Assembly (NCBI GenBank): GCA_021396245.1
Contig: WNYE01000058.1
Coordinates: 62,001-126,000 of the forward strand
Origin: Sporothrix humicola
Lineage: Eukaryota > Ascomycota > Sordariomycetes > Ophiostomatales > Ophiostomataceae
Direction of reading: 5' to 3'
Length of the DNA: 64,000 bases
Of the stretch, positions 55,453-64,000 are shown piece after piece. Both the position numbers and the translations under genes were made by a program. Under the pieces are notes generated by a model. It saw only the letters and a list, made by a program, of their open reading frames with translations, was not told where the DNA came from and did not search any database. Positions within the stretch are counted from its first letter, which is position 1, and each line of letters begins with the position of its first letter.

Positions 55453-57744
55453 ATGCGCTACGAATCAACCATGATGATGGCCGGCCCCACCACAATCGCA
55501 ACTCATCAGCCAACTGGCGTCGCTCCGTCCCAGTTGCAAAGGCAGTCGTCATCTTCTCATATCTACCAGCTCCAGACGTCACCGTCACGGCCGTCTCTTG
55601 CTCATCAGTACTCTTCATCCTCCTCTTCTTCACAACAACACCCCTCACAATCACAACATCGTCGAAGCAGCCGCCGGGGATCTCATCAGCATCTCCCAGT
55701 TCAACAACAGGCACAACCCCAATTCCTCTTCTACCCCCAGATCGTGCCCTACCAGCAAATGCCCTACCACCAGCAGCTGCCCTACCAGCACCAGCGCATG
55801 CACAACCTCTTGCACGGCGGCAGCGGGGGAGCCAACTTTGTCCTTCCCTACAACAACCCGTATCTGGCCCAGAGTGCCAGCCAGGCGAACCTGGTTCAGC
55901 CGGGTCTCAGTCGCAGCCAGAGCCGCAGCCAGAGCCGCAGCCAGCTTGGCCACAGCCAGAGCAGAAACCACCTACACGCACACGCACACCGCCGCCACCT
56001 GCTGCCCAACGCGCCGCCCTCGTCGCAGCAGCACTCATCGTCGTCGTCGTTCTCGTCGCAGCAGCAGTTGCAGCAGGCTACCCAGAGTCAGAAGGCGCAG
56101 TCACAGAAGGCACAAAAGGCACCTTCTGTTCAGTCACCCCAGTCCACCTCCACCAACATGCCCCTCTTCTCCGGCTTCTCGCTCCGTGGCAAGCGCAGAA
56201 AGGAGGAGCTCGCCGCCAAGGAGCCTTTTATGGTGCAGGTGAAGCACCTGGAGAAGGCGGCGGCGCCAAACACTGCCCAAAAGACGCAGGCAAAGACAGA
56301 GCCATTCCCAAAGATGGCGCCGTCTTCGACGACGCGGACAACGCGGACGCAGATGAGCGCCTCGATGATCAAGCCGCCTGCGCGCGACAAGGTGGACCCG
56401 CCCAGTCGCAACCGCGGGCCCGTCGACGCGCAGGATCTCACGAAGCGGCTGCAGAATGTCTTGGCAGAGCGGGAGCGCAAGGAGGCGGCCACAAACGGCC
56501 CCGCCTCCACCACCTCACCGCGCATCAAGTCCCGCGGATCGGGCAACCTGCGCGCGGCGTACGCCTCCAACGGCACTTCCCCCGGCCTGCGCCGCCAGCC
56601 GTTCTCGGCGCCGCACAACCTGGCGGGGATGGCGCCTCCAATGGAGGTTCCGCACAAGGGCCGCACGCGCTCGCTGTCGCCCCAGTCCTCGCAGGCCCTC
56701 CAGCAGGCCAGCATGCGGGGCGGCGGCGAAAGAAAGACCAAGGCCGAGTCGTCGTCGCTTGCCCAGAAGCGGGCCGTGACGAGCGTCATCCCGCCCACCA
56801 ACGCGCACCACGGCGTGCCGTACGTCCCGAGCCAAGCCGCCCAGCAGTTTGCGCGCACGACCGTCGTGGTTGGCGGCGCGCGCAAGTCGATCCTCCTGCA
56901 GAAGCCGCGGCAGGGCAGTGCCTCGGGCGGTCCGGGCCAGAGCCAGCCCTACTCGCATAACCAGGTGGCGCGGTCGCCTCCTTTGCCGGAAGGCGACAAG
57001 GACCAGGAAAAGGACAAGGCAAAGGAAAAGAGCTCCGCCTCGTCGGCCAAGTCGCCCATTGCGCCAAGCGTGCAGCATGCGTTCAAGGACACGCTGGCCG
57101 AGCCGGGCAGTCGGCGGCAGAGCATGAAGGAGGGCGAGACGGCCGAGGAGCCGGCAGAAGCTGACGCCCCCGATATGGCCGTCGACGTCGACGAATCGGG
57201 AGACGCCGATGTCTCTGCTTCGGGCGACGACGACACCAAGTCCAAGTCCTCCAAGGCCGCCACCAAAAAGCCGCTGGTGCCCCAGTCCGACTTCCGCCGC
57301 ATCGTCCAAGAGCACAGCGTCGACTGGACGCAGAGCGACGAGACGTCGAACCAGCGCAAGCGGGAGAAGAAGGAGAGGAAGGAGCGCGAGAAGCGGGAGA
57401 AGCGCGAGAGAAAGGAGAAGGAGAAGGAAAAGGCGAAGCAGGAGGAGGAGCCCAAGGGAGAAAGTGGTGGCCGCCCGCTGTGGCGGCTCAAGGCGCGGCT
57501 GAGCAGTTTCTCCAAGGACAAGCAAGCGCAGTCGCCGCCTGCTGCTGTGCCTGTCGTCGAAGAGAAGGAGGAGAAGGAGACGGTCGCCGAAGAGCCCAAG
57601 GTCGAGGCTGCTCCTGAAGAGCCCCTCGAGGCGCCTGCAGCTATCGTTGCAGACACTGTCGAGCCCACTTCCCACTCGTCGTCGGTGCTGTCGCTGACCA
57701 ACTTGGCCAAGTCGGCATCCTTCCTGTCGCGGTTCAAGCATTAG
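55453..57744 (+). CDS. Low-complexity basic protein of unknown function
   Basis: A single exon encodes 763 residues. Almost all of it is predicted disordered: Ser/Gln/His-rich up to residue 240 (SSSSSSSQQHPSQSQHRRSS, SRSQSRSQSRSQ, FSSQQQLQQ), then a more conserved-looking segment (MPLFSGFSLRGKRRKEELAA, FMVQVKHLEKA). RNRGPVDAQDLTKRLQNVLAERE could form a short coiled coil near residue 320-345. A Lys/Glu/Arg-rich helix (KREKKERKEREKREKRERKE) lies near 635-665. The end (LTNLAKSASFLSRFKH) is amphipathic and basic, a possible membrane or partner contact. The Tyr/Pro/Gln stretch (QIVPYQQMPYHQQLPYQ) resembles prion-like regions. Strong C/G third-position bias supports coding. No family is recognised. 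Confidence 0.82.
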   Translation: MRYESTMMMAGPTTIATHQPTGVAPSQLQRQSSSSHIYQLQTSPSRPSLAHQYSSSSSSSQQHPSQSQHRRSSRRGSHQHLPVQQQAQPQFLFYPQIVPYQQMPYHQQLPYQHQRMHNLLHGGSGGANFVLPYNNPYLAQSASQANLVQPGLSRSQSRSQSRSQLGHSQSRNHLHAHAHRRHLLPNAPPSSQQHSSSSSFSSQQQLQQATQSQKAQSQKAQKAPSVQSPQSTSTNMPLFSGFSLRGKRRKEELAAKEPFMVQVKHLEKAAAPNTAQKTQAKTEPFPKMAPSSTTRTTRTQMSASMIKPPARDKVDPPSRNRGPVDAQDLTKRLQNVLAERERKEAATNGPASTTSPRIKSRGSGNLRAAYASNGTSPGLRRQPFSAPHNLAGMAPPMEVPHKGRTRSLSPQSSQALQQASMRGGGERKTKAESSSLAQKRAVTSVIPPTNAHHGVPYVPSQAAQQFARTTVVVGGARKSILLQKPRQGSASGGPGQSQPYSHNQVARSPPLPEGDKDQEKDKAKEKSSASSAKSPIAPSVQHAFKDTLAEPGSRRQSMKEGETAEEPAEADAPDMAVDVDESGDADVSASGDDDTKSKSSKAATKKPLVPQSDFRRIVQEHSVDWTQSDETSNQRKREKKERKEREKREKRERKEKEKEKAKQEEEPKGESGGRPLWRLKARLSSFSKDKQAQSPPAAVPVVEEKEEKETVAEEPKVEAAPEEPLEAPAAIVADTVEPTSHSSSVLSLTNLAKSASFLSRFKH

Positions 57745-57920
57745 TTTGTGTATCCTTTGTACTTTGAGTTTTTGTCGCTTAGTTTTTGCAGCGTTCTCGC
57801 ATAGCCTTTGCCATACTCATATTTCGGTGGTAATCTGGAGGAGAGCGGAGGACAGAATAAGAGACCGATTGAACAAACACTGAACGTACCGTATAAAATG
57901 TGATTTATGCTTGTGACCTC

Positions 57921-58957
57921 TCAGCTCCGGCCCTCCGCGTCGAGCAGTTTCTTGATCACCTCGTTGGCCTCAACGGCCAGCTCTTCGCGCACGAGGGCGT
58001 GTCCGTCGGGCTTTGTGCCAGAGGAAATCGGAGGAGTATTGGCACCCTTACTGCCGCTACCCTCAAAGTCTCCCGCCTCGCGCGCCAACAGGTACGTCAC
58101 TGTCTCGCAGTACTCCCGCACGGCGTCGCCGTCCTCGCCCGGGTCGCAGCGGGCTCTTTTCAGGGCCTTTTGACCCTGCCTCAGGCCCTTTTCGGTCGTC
58201 CAATTTTGGCCATTGTTGGTGTTGACGGCCGCGCCAGCCGGCATGCCTGGGATGGCGGCTTTTCTCTTGTCATTTTTGTTCTTGTTTTTCGATAACTGTT
58301 TGGGCGGTTGGGTGGCTTCATATATGCGCTGGAGGCGGGCAGGGAGGGTCGGGTACTTTTCAAAGAGGCGCTTGAGCTCGGGGGCGTCGTCCAAGACCTG
58401 GAAAGGATGGGGGGGTGGAGTTGGTTTGGGCGGAAGAGACGCAATGCCCGAGCCGCCAGGCAGGGTCGACTTTGCTTTTGTCTTTTCGTCCTTCTTGTCG
58501 TCCTTCTCGGCCGGGGCGTCGGGCGGGTGGTTGTCGCGGTGGATTCGAGAGCAAGCGACGGAGCAGCTGGGCTGTTAGTACGCGCCTCAATATAGATTGA
58601 TCTCACAGGGGTTTGGACCTACTATGCCAATGGACACCGCGAGCACTTGTACTTGGACGGCTCCTTGTTACAGACGCCGCAGATTGTGCGCTTCTTTGCT
58701 GCCGGCTTTGTCTCGGAGGAGGCATTGTTGTCCGCAGTCTCTTCGTTTGAAGGAGCTGCCTCTGCTGGAGCGTCTGTGCTTACGTTCGCTGTGCCTTCCA
58801 CCTGCATTTCCGCCGACGGTCCAGCCGCTGCTGTCTCGCTGCTAGCATGAGACGCGGGCGACTGCTCTTCTTGTCCTTCTGCTCCCTGTTCTTGTTCTTG
58901 GCCGGCTTCGTTCATCACTGCATCCTCCTTCTCGTCAACAGGCGGTGATGGAGACAT
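57921..58957 (-). CDS. hit1: HIT-type zinc-finger protein (Hit1/ZNHIT3-like)
   Basis: Two exons, 58628-58957 and 57921-58571, give 326 residues. The first 90 residues are acidic and disordered. The HIT finger starts near residue 93 (CGVCNKEPSKYKCSRCPL) and, after the intron, continues PSCSVACSRIHRDNHPP, giving the complete Cys/His set with correct spacing. LDDAPELKRLFEKYPTLPARL and LLDAEGRS near the end fit fungal Hit1/ZNHIT3-like proteins. Yeast Hit1 stabilises Rsa1 during box C/D snoRNP assembly. The splice donor is odd: the finger requires CCATTG|GCATAG, which is a GC donor with poor consensus, and reading through meets a stop at once. The acceptor is TACTAACAG|CCC. The subfamily assignment (ZNHIT3 versus other HIT proteins) is moderate. 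Confidence 0.8.
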
Positions 58958-59787
58958 CGTGTCGTCTCTTCGAAATAGATTTGGTGTGTGTCGTTTGCGA
59001 TTTAGAGCACGAGGTTGGTAGCAGGGTATGTCGCTGTGTGCTGTTTTAAAGGCCGTTCGGCTCCTGGGTTTTGTTTCTTCGTGATGCTGCTAATAATTAA
59101 ATTCAGGCACGAGCTGTTTGGCGGTTGACGGTTGACAGTTCACGGTTGACAGTTCGCCTCCGATTTTAGCAGTGGCAGAAAAAAAGTGCTGACTTATCGT
59201 GGTGGTGCTTCACGCGTTTAGCCCCTAATCGCGGCTTATCGATTGGCTAGCTCCCAAAACCCCTGCCAGAGCTTCACAATGACGCAACTGGACGGCCACC
59301 TCGTTCACATTCATTGTGCACTCTTTCCAATTCACTCAATTGTTGTTAACTTTTCGAGCTTATTAACTTGATTTAAATCTTGATTCATGCTATTCACTGA
59401 AAATGCCAGAATATGAAAAGTGTAAAAACGTAAGAACGTCAAACGTAAAACGCCAATAAAGCAAAATGAGGCCGAAAGATATGGCCAGAAATTGGATGAC
59501 CTCCTAATCCCCCAACCATCCGCCACAATTGACCGTGACAGAAATATGATGCTGATGCCGGCTGCCGATGCATTCATCCTCCGCTGTTGGCCGTCGTCGG
59601 CCGTAAAATGCCATGTTTTGTAGTGTTTTTCGTCGCAGCGTGCCGAGCACGTGGTGTATATGGTACAAAAGGGAACAGAAAAGGGAAAAATGAGATGAAA
59701 GCAAAAATAACAGAAGATGACAATGCTACGCAGACAATGCAAGTGTAAAGAACAAAAAAATAAGACACATAACCCACCCCTGGGCAA
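58958..59787. other. Spacer between two minus-strand genes
   Basis: This stretch holds the promoter of the HIT-finger gene and the 3' UTR of the carrier gene. A small direct repeat (CGGTTGACAGTTCACGGTTG, then GACAGTTCGCC) lies near 59127-59160. No coding gene is seen. Confidence 0.5.
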
Positions 59788-61033
59788 CTACCACCCCGGC
59801 TTGTCCTCGAGCTTGTCGATGCGCTTCTTCCAAAACTCAAAGGACGAGAAGAAAATGGCATTGAGCACACACGACCGTGACATGCTCACTCCTAGACCGC
59901 GGTACATTTGCCGCTGGAAGAAGTGGATCTTGACGGGCTTGACCTTTTGGCCTTTGGAGTACAGCAAGGCGTTTCGCTGGTAGATGCTCTTGGCCGAGTC
60001 GATGGGGTAGATGAGAGACCAGGAGACGATGCCACACAAACCGCCGGCGATAAACACTGGGAGGGTGCTCGACTGGGTGGCGTCGCCGGCAAACGTTGTG
60101 AGCAGCTGTTTGCTGCTTTCGTATGTGATAAAGTACAGGCCCGTGCCGAGCGTGTCTCGTACTGTCTGGTTAGCACGCAGTCAACGACCAAGTCTGAATA
60201 AAGAAGGGGGCGTGAACGCACATAAATGTAACCGGTAACCCGTATATAAACCGGTAAAACCTCTGTGGCGGATAATGTTGGCCATGGTTTTGAAGGTGCC
60301 CTTGTTCTGGTAGCTCGAGGCCACCGCGCGGCTTTGCGAGTCGGGGCACTGGGTCTTTTCTGAGAGCAGCACCGACACTTGTGCAGACAGTTTTGTCAAC
60401 TCAAAGGGGCCTACAGGTAGAGTCAGTATGAGTTATCACCAAAGTCGCCGATTCAGGTAACGTACAAGCTATCACGGTGATACACGACCCCGCCGTGGCG
60501 CCCGCGGCACCGAAACACGCCACCGACCACAGGTTCGGGTACGTGCCGGGCGTGTTGACGTGTTTGAGGACGTCAAACCCAAAGTGCTTGCTCAGCCAGT
60601 CCGAGTACACGTACTTGGCGCGCTGGTAGATCGAAAAAGAAATCGTGCGCACAATCGTGACGCTCGCCAGGGGCGCCGTCACGCCCCGAAAGAATCCGCG
60701 CAGACCCTCCGTGTTGTATGTGTGTTTTAAGCAGTCGACAAACCCGGCGTATTTGTACGTCTGCATGCGCGTCTTGACGCTGTCCAACGGAAAAGCGCAG
60801 GCCGTGCTGAGAACGCTCGACAAGCTGGCGCTGACCTCGGTCCGGTACCGCTTGACCCATCGTTGGGGAGGTTCTTTCTTGGTGGACTGTGAAGAGGAGG
60901 AGGATTGTGTTGGTGTTGAAGAAGACGACGAGGTCATGGGCACACTGGTGCCACTGTTGCCACCTTGCATGATAGGGCGGTTTGCGATTGGGACCGTGGT
61001 ATCATCTTGGGCTCGACGAGGGTCGGGGGTCAT
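59788..61033 (-). CDS. Mitochondrial carrier family protein
   Basis: Three exons, 60466-61033, 60222-60410 and 59788-60161, encode 376 residues, with GT-AG introns. After a Ser/Thr-rich N-terminus of about 60 residues the three carrier repeats appear. Their signatures are FPLDSVKTRMQ, CPFELTKLSAQ and YPIDSAKSIYQ, each a PxD/ExxK/R gate motif. Repeat-linked motifs include GLRGFFRGVTAPL, GFTGLYTGYRLHLLRDTLG and MYRGLGVSMSRS. The family exchanges solutes across the inner mitochondrial membrane (some members are peroxisomal). The substrate is not clear from the residues I can see. Intron 1 falls inside the CPFE motif. The first ATG at 61031-61033 was taken. An upstream in-frame TTG is not a start. 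Confidence 0.92.
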
Positions 61034-63671
61034 GCTCCGCGCCGGCAAAAGGCCCCAGACGAGGCGGCGGGAGGGGAGGTCAGGAGGGGTGAGCTAAAGC
61101 TATGGTCGCAGATAGTTCGATCTCGGAGGGGAATCGGAGAGGTGTCGCCGTGGTATCGTATCGCAGGTGAGATTGATGACACCCAAGCGGGATCGCGGCC
61201 GAGGTAAGCTGTGTTGCAATCGGAGAAAGCTAGACACAGAAAATTGCCGAAGCTAGGGAGGCGTCGATATCGAGGAGAGCTTGTCGTCAATTGCTCTGTC
61301 TGTGGGAGATACTCGTAGGAGTTCGCAGCTCGTCAATGCCGATGTAGAGAATCCGTGGTCGAGAAGAGAGAAGGGATGTTCGTCGGGAAGTGTGCCCACG
61401 TGCAAACGCGCAGTCGGACGAGGGGTGGAAGATATCGTTCGTTGGATTCGTTTGAGTTTGTGCCGTTCGTGTACCGCCGTGTTGTAACAGAAAGGGAGAA
61501 CAATCTTCTAGAAGACCGAAAAATGAAGCAAGGTTGCGTCGAGACAATGCGCACGGACAAGAAGTGAGCGCGTTCAAGCTTCCGCTTTGTCGTCCTCAAA
61601 AAATCGGATCGAAAAGTACTTTGTGCAGCAGAAGCAAAGTGCAGCAAAATGCCGGACGGCGGGCCACTTAGAACGTGTTAGAAGCACAGAAGCGCAGAAG
61701 CGGGACACTGGAGACTGCCACTGCCAAAATGACAAGAACGTGTTGCACTGGAGCCGTTGAGCGTTGACAGGAGGCAAAAAAGGCGAATAGTGAGTCGGGT
61801 CGGACGATAGATCGGCGGGGTGGGCCTAAACTGGACTGGCGAGGGTGAAGACAAAGGAGAGGCACGCGAGGGGAAGAGGGAAGAAGTTGAAAATCGTTGT
61901 GAAGATGAAGGAGATAAAGGATCAAAGAACACAATAGCACAAGAAGAAGGAGCATGTCAGTCAAGCTTTCGCTCTTTCCCTTGTCTCTCAAGACAAGAAA
62001 GGGCTGTTGGCGGAATTGGAATGCTACAAAAATACAGTGTCTGATTGGCCAGTCGGCACCACGAGAAGCTGTAAAAGGGTTGGAGGAAGAGGGGCCTCGG
62101 GGTCGGGCTGCAGCAGTAGCAAGCTACAGGCAAGTGGTAGCCGAAAGAAGGAATCAAACACTCCGTGGCCGTCACAGAGGGAAAGACGAATCTGGGGACA
62201 AGACTGGGAAAGAGCGAGAGAGATGCTGCGGGACACCTTCTGCAGGTCGATCCAAGTCGATACAGGAAAGATGGGAGACAGACAAGAGGAAGGCACAGAC
62301 AAAGGACTGGACATGCAAAATACACGCACTTCAACCAATATTTCTCTCAATTCTGGACTCTCCGAGGATTGTCTCGTCTGCCGTTGTCGGCGCCCGTGGC
62401 TGAGGCCAGCCAGAACATTCAAAGTTGAAATGGAGAAAGCGTAAAAGACCCAGGAGACAAAAGGTTGAAAGGCTGGACTGGCCTAGGCTCGCTGTAAGGT
62501 GGGTGCTCCTGCCCTAGTGAAGCCCCGAAATGCACCAAAATGCACGCAACGAAAATACGAACTTGCCCGGAGGGAAAGAGCGTCTTGTTGCACGCAGCCG
62601 AGCTACAGCCGAAGACAAGCAGTAGGGCAAGTGTCAAAGTGTGCTACAAGACGGAATCGGGGCGCCTTCCGGGTGCATAACCCATCAATGTCGATATCTT
62701 ATCGGAAGAGGGAAGGGTCTCGCTGTCTCTTGCCGTTTACTGAGTACTGAGTTCTTGATTGCATCCGCCAGATACACCGGCTGGTCACTAGTTATTACTC
62801 TTCAAATACTTTGATGCACGGCAGCATAACAGCTTCGTTACATTTCTGGTCCAACCGACGTCATCTGTCCAAGCTGTCCCTCCCCCTCATATACAGCGCC
62901 TTGCACACCCTCCAATCACAGCACGGCAGCTCCCACGATAGCCGTCCATTGCAGCAAATATACGACACAGAGGGGCACACAAGGCACAAAATACAAGCCA
63001 AACTTGCATTTCGCACGTGAGGCTGCATAAGCTGTGCGAGCCGTACAGTAAGACCCGTCAAGTTGTGTTCCATATCAACGATGTGTGCTGCAAAGGGTCC
63101 AAGTTTTGGCAATGCTCATATTTATCCAAATTTGGAGTGGTGTTCATTATATTCGTAACATCATTTCAGTCTATTCTAATTTTACAGGTATTTCCATCAC
63201 GTACAGTAATTCCTTACAGGCTCGTTTCCGTAGCCTCCTTCGACGCCTCGAACACAACGTCAGCTTTGGCCAGCATATGGAAGGATGTTGCATCTCCTGA
63301 CCCAGCTGGCAATAAAGTCAGTCCCTAGCCGCATCAAAGCCTTGTGTAGCTGACCATATAAAGGGCCATTCTCCTTTCAATGTGCTCCTGTATAGAGGCG
63401 CAATGTAGCCTTGTCCGTATTCTTCACTCTTGGCCTGACGGAAGACCCAACAGGGGCATGTGTGCTTTCGTTGTATCGTGTGAGAGGGTAGCCTCGTCGA
63501 GTGTCGGGGAGTATAGAGATGTGTCCTATACAAAAGGAGAGGAGTCGTGCGTCCGTCGGATCTTCTCTGTCGTGGCTTTCGTCCAGAGGTCGATATGGAA
63601 GGAAATGTTGCCTCCGGGCGGACACAAAAGCAGAGCTCTTCGACAGGCCTCGTCCATTCCGTCTTCAAGCT
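61034..63671. other. 2.6-kb gene-free region
   Basis: This spacer lies upstream of the carrier gene and downstream of the partial gene at the right edge. Positions 61780-62430 are purine-rich on the plus strand. The region 62750-63310 is AT-richer. No frame over 150 codons looks coding, and no RNA gene or repeat was recognised. Confidence 0.45.
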
Positions 63672-64000
63672 TCACCGCAGGCAGAGTCTCATCTGCTTGT
63701 TGAGCATCATAATCGCCCCGTCGTAGCTGTCGTACGCTGTCTCCACGAACACGTCCCTGTAAGTGGTCAGTATGCTTGTCGGACGGCCGGATGGCTACGC
63801 CGGGGGTGAACACAGAAGCTTACGGTTCCTTGACTCGCTTTCTTTCGAGTGTATGCTTCCAAGAAAGCTTCCTGCGATCTGCCTCTTTGCGCCGCCAATA
63901 GGCCGTCAGCAGCAGGTTATGCAGGATCTTGTGCTCGATCCCGCGGTACTCGGCCGCCGAGTTCAGAAACCAGACAGTCCGCCGCACGGCCTCGGCATCA
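63672..64000 (-). CDS. 3' end of a small gene of unknown function (partial)
   Basis: Two visible exons, 63824-64000 and 63672-63756, give the last 87 codons. The gene starts beyond the right edge. The intron is GAACC|GTAAGC...CTTACAG|GGA. The visible protein reads DAEAVRRTVWFLNSAAEYRG, IEHKILHNLLLTAYWRRKEA, DRRKLSWKHT, and ends AYDSYDGAIMMLNKQMRLCLR. It is a compact basic helical protein. The last block and the WFLNSAAE segment remind me of the fungal DUF1763 family (small, probably mitochondrial), but this is from memory and unproven. In-frame splicing and dense charged helices support a real gene. Confidence 0.7.

Noticed and set aside
55651..55971. Antisense and alternative frames over the low-complexity basic protein
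   Set aside because: They follow from repetitive Gln/Ser codons of the sense gene and have no independent support.

Overview
The window looks like nuclear DNA of a filamentous ascomycete, most likely a Sordariomycete. The signs are short GT-AG introns with CTAAC-type branch sites, GC-rich coding exons, long CT-rich leaders before several genes, and a gene set of fungal orthologues: an NRC-2-type AGC kinase, DASH subunit Dad3, Hsp90 co-chaperone p23, Yra1, Tma46 and a RasGEF. The order Ophiostomatales is only a guess. I find no rRNA, tRNA, CRISPR or intact transposon. Exon joins were worked out by hand from reading frame and splice motifs, and nothing was compared with a database.

Layout. Positions 1-485 hold the 3' end of an unrecognised plus-strand gene. 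Positions 486-8212 have no convincing gene but carry a degenerate repeat family, densest at 6.77-7.80 kb. From 8.2 to 23.2 kb there is a housekeeping cluster: vps24 (-), p23/sba1 (+), yra1 (-, with a 1.35-kb intron), the microprotein ost4 (-), tma46 (+), an atypical SDR (-) and an AT-hook/C2H2 protein (+). After a 4.8-kb leader or intergenic stretch come nrc-2 (+), a CorA-like membrane protein (+) and dad3 (+), which converges on mitochondrial uS5m (-). From 38.6 to 47.9 kb there is a small membrane protein (+), an acidic protein of unknown function (-) and a large four-exon RasGEF (-) that carries a degenerate Ras-like domain. A 7.6-kb gene-free divergent region follows. The right end holds a low-complexity basic protein (+), a HIT zinc-finger protein (-), a mitochondrial carrier (-) and the 3' end of a small unknown gene (-).

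The genes do not form one pathway. Cellular themes include the endomembrane and secretory system (Vps24, Ost4, the predicted flippase kinase NRC-2), RNA and translation (Yra1, Tma46, Hit1-like, uS5m), mitosis (Dad3) and signalling (RasGEF). No obviously new multi-gene system was found. The best leads are: (1) the RasGEF stop codon, followed 1 nt later by a perfect 13-bp GC-rich inverted repeat and a 66-codon in-frame Leu-rich extension; (2) the long yra1 intron inside the RRM, reminiscent of autoregulated yeast YRA1; (3) the degenerate repeat family at about 2.5-7.8 kb; (4) the pseudo-GTPase/RasGEF fusion; and (5) an unusual splice donor in the HIT-finger gene.
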